Shown: positions 7,606 to 16,994, numbered from the stretch's first letter. The stretch: DNA of 36,612 nt from Pseudoalteromonas ostreae (GCF_018069805.1 NZ_JAGPYN010000034.1:1-36612); one strand, 5' to 3'. Translations and numbers: made by a program. The notes: generated from the letters alone by a model not told the origin.

Positions 7606-9216
7606 TTATTGTTGTTCAAATGTAGCACGCAGTGCTTTCTTATTGACTTTACCTACTGCGGTTAAAGGCAGTGCTGCAACGAATTTAAATTTATCCGGTA
7701 CTTTAAAATCAGCGATACCTAATTGGCGTAAGTATTTTCGCAATACTAAGGCAGATAATTTGCTGATTGGGTTTTCTTGCAGCACGATAAATGCGCAGCT
7801 TTTCTCACCGAGGGTGCTGTCTGGCATCGACACTATGGCCACATGTGCAATGTCGTTATGACCTAGAAGTAAGTTTTCTACCTCTTCGGCGGCAATTTTT
7901 TCGCCACCGCGATTTATTTGATCTTTGTCTCTGCCTTCAACAATTAAATGACCTGATGGCAGCTGTTTAACCAGATCGCCTGAACTATAAAACCCTTCAT
8001 CATCAAAGGCGTCAGCATTATGAAGCGGAGATTTATAGTATCCTCTAAAAGTGTATGGGCCGCGTGTAAGCAGTCTTCCTACACTGCCTTGTGGCACGTC
8101 ATTTCCTTGTTTATCAACAATTTTAATTTCGTCATCAAGGCTAATGGGTTTCCCTTGGGTGTTGAACACAGACCAGATGTCATCATCATGACGGGTGTAA
8201 TTAACCAGCCCTTCAGCCATACCGAATACTTGCTGTAACTGACAACCTAAAATAGGTTCGACTTGCTCAGCAACTTTTATACTCAGCTTTGCGCCACCGA
8301 CTTGGATGAGTTTTAGACTGGTTAAGTCATACCTTGCTTGCGCCGCGTGACTCAGCCATAGTTGCAACGCTGGCGGCACTAACGCAGTATGGGTAATTTG
8401 GTAGTGCTCGATTAATGAAAAACAGCTAGTTGGACTTGGATCTGGTGCAAGTACCACGCTTCCTCCTGCATGGAATACGCCAAGTGCACCGGGAGAGCTT
8501 AGCGGAAAATTATGCGGTGCGGGTAAGGCACATAAATAGCGCGTTTCACCATCAAGTTGGCATATCTCAGCACTGGCAACCACACTGTATAGGTAGTCAT
8601 TGTGAGTACGTGGTATTAATTTAGGTGTGCCGGTACTACCTCCTGAAAGTTGAAAAAAAGCAACGGCACTGGCATCTAAATGAGTGGGGTTGAATTTCAT
8701 AGGTTGTTGGTAAGCCTGCTTTAACTCACTGTTACCTTTATGATGATCAAGCAATAAGGTGGTTAAACAGCTAAAACGTTCACTTAGCCGATCACTAAAT
8801 TGATTATCTAAAAATAAAGCATGTGATGACGATGCGATTAATAACTTTGGTTGTAAAATTTCGCAATAGCTATTCAACTCAGTTTGCTGATGGTTAAATA
8901 AGGCACATACTGGTGCGACACCTAATTTTAATAAAGCAAAGAAACTAATATAATATTCAATACAATTAGGTAATTGGATCAGAGCTGTATCACCAGCAGA
9001 CAATCCTTTTTGCTGTAAGTAGGCAGCTAAATTATCGCTGTAACTAGCTAGTTCTTCATAGCTGATAGCCCGATTTTCATCAGCGACAGCAATACCTTGA
9101 GAATTAGTTTGCAGTTGTTCATCGAGTAGGCTGGTAAGCGGCTTATCTTGCCAGTACCCTTTACGACGATAACGAGCCGCTAGATCGTCAGGCCAAGGAG
9201 TGTATTCAATTGTCAT
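7606..9216 (-). CDS. entE: 2,3-dihydroxybenzoate-AMP ligase
   Basis: A 536-residue adenylating enzyme that activates 2,3-dihydroxybenzoate with ATP and loads it on the EntB carrier domain. The phosphate loop is LSGGSTGTPKLIPR around residue 190; later come QVFGMAEGLVNYT, the YxSGD-type YSSGDLV, EGRDKDQINRGGEKI, and the C-terminal GKVNKKAL with the catalytic lysine. Length is normal for EntE/DhbE/VibE. The first 11 bases overlap the end of entC and I see no strong independent ribosome binding site, so translation is probably coupled to entC. Confidence 0.95.
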   Translation of the reverse strand: MTIEYTPWPDDLAARYRRKGYWQDKPLTSLLDEQLQTNSQGIAVADENRAISYEELASYSDNLAAYLQQKGLSAGDTALIQLPNCIEYYISFFALLKLGVAPVCALFNHQQTELNSYCEILQPKLLIASSSHALFLDNQFSDRLSERFSCLTTLLLDHHKGNSELKQAYQQPMKFNPTHLDASAVAFFQLSGGSTGTPKLIPRTHNDYLYSVVASAEICQLDGETRYLCALPAPHNFPLSSPGALGVFHAGGSVVLAPDPSPTSCFSLIEHYQITHTALVPPALQLWLSHAAQARYDLTSLKLIQVGGAKLSIKVAEQVEPILGCQLQQVFGMAEGLVNYTRHDDDIWSVFNTQGKPISLDDEIKIVDKQGNDVPQGSVGRLLTRGPYTFRGYYKSPLHNADAFDDEGFYSSGDLVKQLPSGHLIVEGRDKDQINRGGEKIAAEEVENLLLGHNDIAHVAIVSMPDSTLGEKSCAFIVLQENPISKLSALVLRKYLRQLGIADFKVPDKFKFVAALPLTAVGKVNKKALRATFEQQ

Positions 9217-10420
9217 AATGGTAACTTTTTTGAAGAGAATTATAAGATTGTTGAATGCCTAATGCGTTCAACACAGTGTTTAGTTTTGCTTCGGTTTCTT
9301 GCCACTCTAAATGTGGTTCAGAGGCCGCAACGATCCCTGCCCCTGCAAAAAGCCTTGCCGTGTTCTTTTGTATTTGGGCGCAGCGGATAACAACGACCCA
9401 TTCACCATTACCATACTTATCACACCACCCGATAATGCCTGAAAAATAGCCTCGGCTTTGCCCTTCTAGTGCTGCTATTTGCGGATAAGCCTGAGTTGTT
9501 GGCTTTCCACAAAGTGCGGGAGTAGGATGTAGTTGATTCGCAATTGATAATACGTGAGTGTTGGCGTCATGCAGCGTGCCCGTTAGCTCTGTTGATAAAT
9601 GCCACATGGTGGCAGTGCTAAGTAAAGAAGGTATAGGGGGGGTGTGTAAGGTATTACAAAAGGGATCCAAAACTTGCTGCATATCTTCAATAACAACACT
9701 GTGTTCAAAGCGATCCTTACTAGAGGCCAATAATGTTTGTTGACGTGTTAACTCCTCATTAGGGCAGCTATGGCGCGCAATTGAACCAGCCAGCGGGTTG
9801 CTCAGTACTTGTTGACCATTTTTATAAAGTAAGAGTTCAGGACTCACTCCCATTAACACGCTTTGTTCTGATACAGGAAACGAAAAATGATAACCGCTTT
9901 GACTTTGTTGTAATAAATTGTGCAGTAACTGCTCTTTATTTATTACCTCTTTAAAGCATAAATCGACCTGTTTACTTAATACTATTTTTTCAAGCTGCTC
10001 GGTCTTAAATAAGGTTTTTGCATGTATTACTGCTTGTTCAAACTGTTGTTTGGATTGTAAATAATGAAGTGATTGCAAGTGATTTTTGGGATCTTTATAA
10101 ACACTCAATTCGGCATTCAGACAAGCCGTAAAAGCACCCTTATCCCAACGAGTAACCTGCTTAGGAATAATAAATTGTGCCTGCTCTGATTTACAAAAAG
10201 GCAATACCCCAAAAGCAAGCGTATCATCACTATAAGCGGCTAGTTTTTGACGAAGTGACTCAACTAACTCAGCGGTATCATCGATTTTAATACTGAATTT
10301 ATCAGCAATACCTTGGCTGGCTAAACAGTATTTTGAAGAGACAAATAAACAATCATGCTGACTTTGAAAGTTTAAAGTCGAGCGTGAATTAGCACTGTCA
10401 AAAGTATGTGTTGCGTACAT
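9206..10420 (-). CDS. entC: Isochorismate synthase
   Basis: A 404-residue chorismate-binding enzyme that converts chorismate to isochorismate, the first committed step of DHB synthesis. The catalytic core is clear: LMGVSPELLL, NPLAGSIARH, SSKDRFEHSVV, HLSTELTG, LEGQSRGYFSGIIGW, and FAGAGIVAASEPHLEWQETEAK at the Mg-binding end. The start has a good AGGAG. It is the first gene of the operon entC-entE-entB-condensation-entA. The 103 bases between it and the FhuF-like gene presumably carry the operon promoter; I could not pick out a convincing -35/-10 pair or Fur site there. Confidence 0.94.
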   Translation of the reverse strand: MYATHTFDSANSRSTLNFQSQHDCLFVSSKYCLASQGIADKFSIKIDDTAELVESLRQKLAAYSDDTLAFGVLPFCKSEQAQFIIPKQVTRWDKGAFTACLNAELSVYKDPKNHLQSLHYLQSKQQFEQAVIHAKTLFKTEQLEKIVLSKQVDLCFKEVINKEQLLHNLLQQSQSGYHFSFPVSEQSVLMGVSPELLLYKNGQQVLSNPLAGSIARHSCPNEELTRQQTLLASSKDRFEHSVVIEDMQQVLDPFCNTLHTPPIPSLLSTATMWHLSTELTGTLHDANTHVLSIANQLHPTPALCGKPTTQAYPQIAALEGQSRGYFSGIIGWCDKYGNGEWVVVIRCAQIQKNTARLFAGAGIVAASEPHLEWQETEAKLNTVLNALGIQQSYNSLQKSYHYDN

Positions 10421-10523
10421 AAAAGCTCCTTACTTGCTGCTTGCGTGATAGCTGAGAAATAAACTCATACTGAGGTTATTAACGTTTTCTTCAAGACGAA
10501 AAGTGCTGGCAAAGATTTAGTCC

Positions 10524-11252
10524 TCAGCGCCTTTTTAAAGCGTAATACTCAATATGGTGAGACAGTTTAGGGCAATCATTACAATAGTGTTTGTCCGGAA
10601 GCTCATGTAAAAAACAGCATTCGTTACGTAGTTGATAGGAATTATTATGGTTGTTGATGATAATAGGTTTTTTATAAAGAGGGTTTATCCTATCGCCAAG
10701 CTTTGATTGCGTTAGCAAAGTTGATTTATCATATTTTAAGCGCGTATTTGGCCCTATGGCTGATTCGATTGTGGTTAAAAAATGATTGATCCGAAAGGCA
10801 CAATTACTCCATAACACTTTAGGTGCTATAGAAAAATGTTTATACAACCAAAGGTGCAAGGGGGCGAAGTGATCAAATATTAACTCTTCATAGCGATCTA
10901 AGGTTTCAGTTTCTGAACGTAGGCTCCCTTGATGTAGTAATAGCAACTGTTGTAATTGGGGGTCCCAGTACACCGCCTCTAGTGAGAGAGGGAGGGCGCG
11001 TGCTAATACACTATGACAGGCTAATATACTGGGTAAAACTCGTAGCGTGTAATGCATATGCCAAATTGATGCTTGTGCTCTTGGCTTTGTCACGTCTTGT
11101 GCCAAGGCAAAGTTTTGTATCGAAGACATAAGCCCATTCGGGTCTTGCATAAAATTATCAAGTGTTGGGTTTTTTGTACTGGTAACTAATGTTACGCCCT
11201 GAGCATAAGGTTTAAGTGGCCCAGAAAAATATGGCTCTAATACAGGTAGCAT
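10524..11252 (-). CDS. FhuF-like ferric siderophore reductase ([2Fe-2S])
   Basis: A 242-residue protein that matches the FhuF type, cytoplasmic enzymes that reduce Fe3+ in imported ferric siderophores to release the iron. The C-terminal cluster motif is complete: Cys212-Cys213, ten residues, Cys224, two residues, Cys227 (CC-x10-C-xx-C), the hallmark of FhuF. The middle (ASIWHMHYTLRVLPS) matches the conserved core in style. Two starts are possible: GTG at 11261 or ATG at 11252; I chose the ATG, and neither has a strong ribosome binding site. It sits upstream of entC on the same strand and diverges from the exporter gene. FhuF enzymes usually act on hydroxamates, which fits the N-hydroxylase in this locus. 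Confidence 0.82.
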   Translation of the reverse strand: MLPVLEPYFSGPLKPYAQGVTLVTSTKNPTLDNFMQDPNGLMSSIQNFALAQDVTKPRAQASIWHMHYTLRVLPSILACHSVLARALPLSLEAVYWDPQLQQLLLLHQGSLRSETETLDRYEELIFDHFAPLHLWLYKHFSIAPKVLWSNCAFRINHFLTTIESAIGPNTRLKYDKSTLLTQSKLGDRINPLYKKPIIINNHNNSYQLRNECCFLHELPDKHYCNDCPKLSHHIEYYALKRR

Positions 11253-11373
11253 AAGTCTCACAGTGAATAGTAAAGAGTGTGTTTTTCCTTCATTGCTGTA
11301 ATGACGAGTTAAAGGCTAATTTTTTTAGTTTTTTATCGTCCTGTTACTATATAAATTAAATTTAGGAACGACA

Positions 11374-13020
11374 GTGCTAGGGGATTTAATTAAGAAAACA
11401 CGAGGGCGCTTTATTGCGACGGTGTTAAGTAGCGTATTATTTGGTTTAGTGAGCGTGTCTTTGGTTGCGCTTATTAACGAGATTATTAATGGTAATGCAC
11501 AGCAACGAAGTACGCAGTTCATCTATTTTGCAGTCTTAGCGATTGGTGGAGTGATCTTACAATTAATCTCCAAATTAGTGTCTGAGCAGTTAAGTGAACA
11601 AAGTCAGTCGGTGATCCGGCAACAAGTTGCTGAGCAGGTCATTGGCGCTAAGTTGTCTCATTTAGAGCAGCAAGGCGCTGCAAAAATTAAATCCTGCTTA
11701 ACCGAGCATAGTTTAAATGTGGCTAGTTTTTTTCAAAGCTTACCTAATATATTAACTAACGCCGTGATAGTCATTGGTGCATTGGTTTATATGGCATGGC
11801 TTGATTGGCGAGTGTTTATATTTGCATTATTGACCCTGTTTTTAGGCTCTTTAGGGTATAGTATCGCTAATCTAAAAGCATTTAAAAAGGTAACCGAGGC
11901 TGCTTCTCTGCAGGATCAGCTATTTAGTCATTTTGATGCAATAACGGCTGGCGCTAAAGAACTTAAATTAAATAAAGCCAAGCGTACTTTATTTAAAAAT
12001 CAGGTTTTAGGCCAAGCAATTACATTGCTTAGACAGCGGCGTTTGCAAGGTGCGACAATTTATCATATAGCCTCATCATGGGGTGGGTTTATGATATTTT
12101 CGTTTATTGGTGGTGCATTGTTTTATCTCAGTCAAACAACGGATATTGGTAGTACAAAAACAATGTCGGGCTTTGCGTTGTTATTCCTGTATATGCTAAC
12201 GCCTTTAGAAGTAATGTTAGCTGCACTCCCACGAGCAGCATCAGCTAAAGCGTCTGCAAACTCAATATTAAAATTAACAACGAAGTTGGAGCAAGTTACT
12301 GAGACAGATAACCTGCCTTGCACTCATTTTTCTAACTTAACAATACAATCTCTCAGTCATCGCTATTATCATGAACAAAGTGATGAAGTGTTTGCTTTAT
12401 CGCCTGTCAATCTAACCATAAACCAAGGTGAGTTGGTTTATTTGGTGGGTGGCAATGGCAGTGGAAAAACGACATTCGCTAAAGTATTGTGTGGGTTATA
12501 TGAAGCTGATCAAGGTAATATAATTGTTGATGGAAAATACGTCTCAATAAACGAATTAGATAACTATCGTCAATTATTTAGCACCATTTTTAGTGATTAT
12601 TATTTATTTGACCAACTGTTAGAGGTCAACGTAAAAGCATTAGAGGCTCGAGGTAACCAATTAATTAGAAAACTCAATTTGCATCATAAAGTAAAGATAA
12701 AAAATGGAGCCTTCACCACGCAAAAACTGTCACAGGGGCAACGTAAACGTCTTGCTTTAGTTGCTGCTTATTTAGAGGACCGCCCATTTTATTTATTTGA
12801 CGAATGGGCTGCCGATCAAGACCCCGTATTTAAAGATGTTTTTTATACAGAGTTGTTACCTGAGTTAATTGCTAATGGTAAAACAGTGTTTGTGATCACC
12901 CATGATGATAAATATTTTCATCTGGCAGATCGGTTATTGCGGATGGAAAATGGGTGCCTAACGGAAATTAACAACATGGAAGAATACAATACGTTATATG
13001 TAGCTAACGGAGTATTGTAA
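11374..13020 (+). CDS. PvdE/SyrD-type ABC exporter (membrane domain fused to ATPase)
   Basis: A 548-residue half-transporter of the cyclic-peptide exporter family. The N-terminal half has about six hydrophobic segments (for example FIATVLSSVLFGLVSVSLV and FIYFAVLAIGGVILQL). The ATPase half has Walker A GGNGSGKTT, ABC signature LSQGQRKRL, Walker B FYLFDEW and the H-loop ITHDD. Length and fusion order match PvdE, which moves ferribactin to the periplasm in pyoverdine producers. The start is GTG with AGGAA seven bases upstream. It likely exports the siderophore or a precursor made here. Its last 17 bases overlap the convergent phosphopantetheinyl transferase gene. Confidence 0.9.
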   Translation: MLGDLIKKTRGRFIATVLSSVLFGLVSVSLVALINEIINGNAQQRSTQFIYFAVLAIGGVILQLISKLVSEQLSEQSQSVIRQQVAEQVIGAKLSHLEQQGAAKIKSCLTEHSLNVASFFQSLPNILTNAVIVIGALVYMAWLDWRVFIFALLTLFLGSLGYSIANLKAFKKVTEAASLQDQLFSHFDAITAGAKELKLNKAKRTLFKNQVLGQAITLLRQRRLQGATIYHIASSWGGFMIFSFIGGALFYLSQTTDIGSTKTMSGFALLFLYMLTPLEVMLAALPRAASAKASANSILKLTTKLEQVTETDNLPCTHFSNLTIQSLSHRYYHEQSDEVFALSPVNLTINQGELVYLVGGNGSGKTTFAKVLCGLYEADQGNIIVDGKYVSINELDNYRQLFSTIFSDYYLFDQLLEVNVKALEARGNQLIRKLNLHHKVKIKNGAFTTQKLSQGQRKRLALVAAYLEDRPFYLFDEWAADQDPVFKDVFYTELLPELIANGKTVFVITHDDKYFHLADRLLRMENGCLTEINNMEEYNTLYVANGVL

Positions 13021-13693
13021 ACTCGCACTCAGTGAGTACGACACTTTTATTACATTGATAAAAAACGGTTACGCAAGTGTCTTTAGGCACTTGCGGTGAT
13101 AGTGATTGGGTTATTTTAAATTGTAGCTGCTGCTCATTAAAAGCAATAAGCTTGGCGGCTTCAAAACCAAAAAATTGTTTTACGCTTGGGTATAGTGCTT
13201 TAAAAATACTTTCTTTTGCTGAAAAAATGACAGTTAATGGGTGCGAAAACTGCTCAGCCAATTGTCTAAACAATGGATATTCATCAGGATGCAAAATTTG
13301 CTTTTGTAACTCTAGCTCTTGTTTTGCACTCATTAGTTGCTCTATATCAATACCAATTCCTGCAATATCAGTGCGCGGACATGCCATAGCCATTGCGATC
13401 CCTTTCGTGTGGGTAATACTACCTATAATATTTTCAGGCCATATAGGCGCGCGATCGGAGCCTGAGATAATATCAAAACAGGGGACATTGAGAGCAGTTA
13501 ACACCTGTTTTGCGCACAAGCGGCCGGCGAGATATTCAGCTCTTCGTTTAACAACTGCCTTTTGTAGTTGTTGCGGTAACAAAATTTGATAATTTAAAAA
13601 GTCACTGTCAATAAAACTGCTACTGTCAAACTCACAACAATGAGTATTATGACGAAGTTGTGGGCTCAGTTTTGTATAAAGAGAGAAGTCCAT
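13004..13693 (-). CDS. 4'-phosphopantetheinyl transferase, EntD type
   Basis: A 229-residue EntD-like transferase that moves the phosphopantetheine arm from CoA to the carrier Ser of NRPS modules and EntB. Motifs are KRRAEYLAGRLCAKQVL, IGSITHTKGIAMA, the Mg-binding GIGIDIE, and FSAKESIFKALYP. Length is typical (EntD about 206-230). It is on the minus strand, tail-to-tail with the exporter and overlapping its 3' end by 17 bases. It should activate both the large NRPS at the left edge and the aryl carrier domain of EntB. Confidence 0.92.
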   Translation of the reverse strand: MDFSLYTKLSPQLRHNTHCCEFDSSSFIDSDFLNYQILLPQQLQKAVVKRRAEYLAGRLCAKQVLTALNVPCFDIISGSDRAPIWPENIIGSITHTKGIAMAMACPRTDIAGIGIDIEQLMSAKQELELQKQILHPDEYPLFRQLAEQFSHPLTVIFSAKESIFKALYPSVKQFFGFEAAKLIAFNEQQLQFKITQSLSPQVPKDTCVTVFYQCNKSVVLTECEFTILR

Positions 13694-13883
13694 AATATTG
13701 TGCTGTATAGTTTAGTGTTATTGTAAAGTGCTGATAATACGCTAATAACTTAATTAATAAAGTAAAGGATATGACTATTTAGTTATTAACAAGTAGCTAT
13801 CAATGTTATTAACAATAGACTCGCTATAATCCTAGCGTTAAATTTAGTTTATTATTTGAGCAATTTAAGACAAAGGAACTAAG

Positions 13884-14477
13884 ATGATCGAAACGCAGCT
13901 GCAATGGGCTGAGCATATAGTATTTATTATCCCCGTATGGTGAGGTGGCCTGCCCGCTAAGTTCAAAGAGCTGATTGATCGTACATTTTTATCAGGCTTT
14001 GCCTTTCAATATCAATCTAATAAAACCATTCTCGATAAACTGTTAAACGGCCACACAGCTGAAGTTGTGTTAACCCTTGATACCTCTACTTAGTATTATC
14101 GTTTTGTTCAAGGTGCTCCAGTCACTAAGCAGCTAAAACACACTATTTTAGGTTTTGCGATAGATTCTGTTGATGATCGTATATTTCTTGATTTAAACAC
14201 CGGTATTAAAAAAGCTGAGCTAAATATATTCACTAATTTTATAGAGTTTAACCACTCGCAGTTTGTAAATGATGATAAATGGTTTTTAACCAGCTCACCG
14301 AAAAGCACGATACAACTTTGGCGTGTAAAAGATGGTACATTATTGGCTGAGTATAAAGCGACACAACAGCGTATTCGTGGCTCAGTTTTATCTGTAGTGT
14401 ACGATAAAGAACATAAAACAATTGTTAGCGAAAGCAGTGATGGCGTGCTTGAAGTTTGGCCGTATCAGCCTGAGTAA
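13884..14477 (+). pseudogene. Chimeric remnant: flavodoxin-fold NAD(P)H oxidoreductase joined to a WD40-type C-terminus
   Basis: One frame runs from ATG 13884 (preceded by AAAGGAACT, a good ribosome binding site) to TAA at 14475-14477 but is broken by TGA at 13941-13943 and TAG at 14091-14093. The first part reads WAEHIVFIIPVW*GGLPAKF, FKELIDRTFLSGFAF and later TST*YYRFVQGAP, characteristic of flavodoxin-like NAD(P)H quinone reductases (MdaB/KefF type); the cofactor-binding N-terminus is missing. Both stops fall where this family has Trp, so each is a one-base change from TGG. After HTILGF the sequence changes to WD40-like: KWFLTSSPKSTIQLW and SSDGVLEVW. Two deletions therefore appear to have joined the 5' end of one gene, the middle of a second and the 3' end of a third. 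Confidence 0.8.
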
Positions 14478-14498
14478 GCAAAAATTTAATTGGCTTTT

Positions 14499-14531
14499 AA
14501 AAGCCGTGTTTACTTAACAAACACGGCTTTT
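14499..14531. terminator. Bidirectional Rho-independent terminator
   Basis: AAAAGCCGTGTTT (14499-14511) pairs perfectly over 13 bp with AAACACGGCTTTT (14519-14531) around a 7-base loop. A/T runs on both sides make it work in either direction, serving the plus-strand pseudogene and the minus-strand transaminase operon. Confidence 0.9.
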
Positions 14532-14551
14532 ATAATTACCGTTTAGTGCTA

Positions 14552-15409
14552 TTAATAATCAAATTTATGCTCAGTAAATAAGCTCTGTACTTGTTGCCAT
14601 ATTTTCCCTGGTTTGCCATCAGCGACCAGTTGACCGTTGAGTTTTACCACTGGGCCAACTTCTTTTGTGGCACTGGTGATCCACACTTCATCGGCTGCAA
14701 ATAGTTCCTGTTTAGTAATAATACGTTCTTGGACTTTAAAGTCACTGTGGCTGTGTAATATCGTTAAAATTAACCAGCGAGTGATACCCGGTAAAATTTG
14801 GTTATCCAATGGTGGTGTGCTGATCACGCCATCTTTAACAATAAACACATTGCTTGAGCTTGCTTCGGTAAGCTCATCTAAGCGATTGTATAAAATGGTT
14901 TCTTTATTGCCAGCCGCCGCGCCATTCTGGTAATGGATCACGTTGCCGAGTAATGCGGTTGACTTGATGTGGCAACGCTGCCAGCGCTTATCTTGCTCAA
15001 CGGATACGGTATAAGTCGTGGCGTTGTCGATATCACTAACGGGTTGTGCTGGAATTTCAAAGGCGTAGGCAAATACCGTTGGCGTAATACCACTTGGGTA
15101 AGCATGAGCACGCTTAGTATCAGCGCCACGGCTAACGTGCAAGTAAATACCAAGGTTTTCACCGTGATTTTTTTCACACAGCTGCTGGCAGATTTCACGC
15201 CATGTATCAGCTGTATAATCGAGTACAATTTCCAGTTCATTTAAACCATTTTTCATGCGTTCAATATGCGCTGCAAAGCCAAGCATGTTGCCATTATAGG
15301 CAGGGATCACTTCGTAAATACCATCGCCAAATAAAAAGCCTCTGTCCATTGGCGATATTTTTGCGTGCTCTGCGTTCATATAGTCGCCGTTTAAATACAC
15401 CGTACTCAT
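14552..15409 (-). CDS. dat: D-amino acid (D-alanine) aminotransferase, PLP class IV
   Basis: A 285-residue class IV aminotransferase that would exchange the amino group between D-alanine and 2-oxoglutarate, giving pyruvate and D-glutamate. Seen: VYLNGDYMN and DRGFLFGDGIYEVI at the N-terminus, the PLP lysine in CHIKSTALLGNV (Lys149), EASSSNVFIV, and PGITRWLIL for the phosphate-binding region. Length matches bacterial D-amino acid transaminases (about 280-290), and the DRGFLFGDGIYEV wording favours these over branched-chain enzymes. It is last in a minus-strand run and shares one base with the upstream cyclase-like gene, so it is translationally coupled. The neighbours fit D-Ala and D-Glu metabolism. 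Confidence 0.85.
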   Translation of the reverse strand: MSTVYLNGDYMNAEHAKISPMDRGFLFGDGIYEVIPAYNGNMLGFAAHIERMKNGLNELEIVLDYTADTWREICQQLCEKNHGENLGIYLHVSRGADTKRAHAYPSGITPTVFAYAFEIPAQPVSDIDNATTYTVSVEQDKRWQRCHIKSTALLGNVIHYQNGAAAGNKETILYNRLDELTEASSSNVFIVKDGVISTPPLDNQILPGITRWLILTILHSHSDFKVQERIITKQELFAADEVWITSATKEVGPVVKLNGQLVADGKPGKIWQQVQSLFTEHKFDY

Positions 15410-16275
15410 TATAAATCCTCATTTTGATTGGCAACACCGCTAAGCTGACGTAGTCTTGCGATGAGTTGTTGGCCATGCATAGCATGTAAGCCATCTTCGG
15501 TTAATTCGTTTTTGTGAGTAACGCCATCGACACTGCCACGTTCACTCAAATATTGCAGGATTGCTAAAGTATCGACATCTGCGAGTAAGTCTTGGCTCTG
15601 CCAGCGGCTTAAAAACGCAATAATGCCGTAAGCTGCCCAGTTTGATACATCCGCTAACAGCAGTTCATCGCAGCAAGTAAGGCATGGCATAATGCTCAGC
15701 TCGGTCATATATTGTGATAAATTGCCCATCCCTATTTCGTTACCGCCATCACCAATAGCTACAGTTGGGCAGGGTGCTTGGCTGACAAAAAAATCAAAAC
15801 AACCACAATCAGCCGAAATATCAATACCACGCATATTGTAATATTTATTGCCGTGACACAGTCCGGGGCGCTCGATAGACAATACGCAATCTGGTTTTAA
15901 TTCAGCCAGCGCAGCTTTGCTAAAAGCCATTGCGTCAGTAAAATTATTCAGTGGTAATTCAAAACAGTTAAATTCATTTTTCAGTGCACTGTAAAGGGGG
16001 TTTCCACAGACTAAAATAGGATTTTTACCCAGCACAATTAAAGCATTGTATAAAGCAATGGCGCCAACAGGGCCATCGGTTTCAAAGGTTTGCTTGACGG
16101 CAAAACCAGTACCAATGAGTACCGTGCTTTTGGCATAAAATAACGACTTAGCAGCGCGCAGATAAGTACCTGTCTGTTGATAGGCGTAGAGATTTTGCAT
16201 ACCACGTAGGTTTTGTTCTACCATCATGGTTTCGATTGCTTGACTTAATTGTTCATCACTTAACGAGTGTGGCAT
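15409..16275 (-). CDS. DUF4392 protein, glutamate-cyclase-type (C-terminal half of DGLUCY)
   Basis: A 288-residue soluble protein that I recognise as the DUF4392 family, the C-terminal half of the mammalian mitochondrial D-glutamate cyclase, which converts D-glutamate to 5-oxo-D-proline. Visible conserved stretches are the glycine-rich VLIGTGFAV followed by ETDGPVGAIAL, SIERPG, YNMRGIDIS and AIGDGGNEIGMGN. The last, acidic and glycine-rich, probably forms part of the active site (inference). It overlaps pxpA by 16 bases at its start and shares one base with the transaminase gene at its end. That places a D-Glu consumer directly beside a D-Glu producer. No other candidate function is evident; the exact reaction in this bacterium is untested. 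Confidence 0.8.
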   Translation of the reverse strand: MPHSLSDEQLSQAIETMMVEQNLRGMQNLYAYQQTGTYLRAAKSLFYAKSTVLIGTGFAVKQTFETDGPVGAIALYNALIVLGKNPILVCGNPLYSALKNEFNCFELPLNNFTDAMAFSKAALAELKPDCVLSIERPGLCHGNKYYNMRGIDISADCGCFDFFVSQAPCPTVAIGDGGNEIGMGNLSQYMTELSIMPCLTCCDELLLADVSNWAAYGIIAFLSRWQSQDLLADVDTLAILQYLSERGSVDGVTHKNELTEDGLHAMHGQQLIARLRQLSGVANQNEDL

Positions 16276-16994
16276 AACGCTTTGATCTCTTGAATAAGGG
16301 CAATGCCTGCAGCGTTATCGCCATGCACACATAAACTGTCGGCGTGTAAAGGCAGTTGTTTGCCAGATTGTGTGGTTATGCAGCCGGTAGCGAGTAACTG
16401 TTTAACTTGTGCTATTAGCGCAGGTTTATCATGCACACTACCAGCTATTTTTCGTGATACTAATTGACCGTCATCGGTATATTGGCGATCAGCAAATGCT
16501 TCTAAAATTAATTCAAGGTGATATTGTTGAGCAAGTTGTTGATGTTTCGCTACTTTCGCAGTGGCGAGAATCATTAGTTTTAAAGGGCTCGGGTAACTGG
16601 CAACAGCTTGCATCACAGTGGTCAAAATTGTTTTATCAGCCATCATATCATTATATAACGCGCCATGTGGCTTCACATATTCTAAAGTGAGGCCTTGTAC
16701 TTTTGCCATGCCTTCAATTGCGGCTATTTGATAATGCAGGCAATTACTTAGCTCTTGTGGCGATAATGCCATGGAGCGACGACCAAAGCCCTGTTTATCA
16801 GGATAGCTGGGGTGCGCGCCTATAATGACATTATATTGTTTAGCAAGCATCAGGGTGCGTGCTAAAACATCACTATCACCGCCATGAAAACCACAAGCAA
16901 TATTAGCCATATCAATATGCGGCATTACTTCTTCATCGAGGCCCATTTGCCATGCGCCAAAGCTTTCTCCTAAATCACAATTGAGCTTCATCAT
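16260..16994 (-). CDS. pxpA: 5-oxoprolinase subunit A (LamB/YcsF family)
   Basis: A 244-residue LamB/YcsF family protein. In E. coli and Bacillus, PxpA with PxpB and PxpC opens 5-oxoproline to glutamate using ATP. The family signature is strong: LNCDLGESFGAW at the N-terminus, NIACGFHGGD, IGAHPSYPDKQGFGRR, YVKPHGALYN, and LCVHGDN near the C-terminus. Length matches the family (about 245-255). PxpB and PxpC, usually adjacent, are absent from this window; DUF4392 and DUF1445 genes take their place. It lies 9 bases after the DUF1445 gene and overlaps the DUF4392 gene by 16 bases, so the three are one transcription unit. Confidence 0.92.
   Translation of the reverse strand: MMKLNCDLGESFGAWQMGLDEEVMPHIDMANIACGFHGGDSDVLARTLMLAKQYNVIIGAHPSYPDKQGFGRRSMALSPQELSNCLHYQIAAIEGMAKVQGLTLEYVKPHGALYNDMMADKTILTTVMQAVASYPSPLKLMILATAKVAKHQQLAQQYHLELILEAFADRQYTDDGQLVSRKIAGSVHDKPALIAQVKQLLATGCITTQSGKQLPLHADSLCVHGDNAAGIALIQEIKALCHTR

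Noticed and set aside
13077..13589. 170-residue open frame opposite the phosphopantetheinyl transferase gene
   Set aside because: It is entirely antisense to a gene with clear family motifs and its translation is cysteine- and isoleucine-rich with no recognisable domain.
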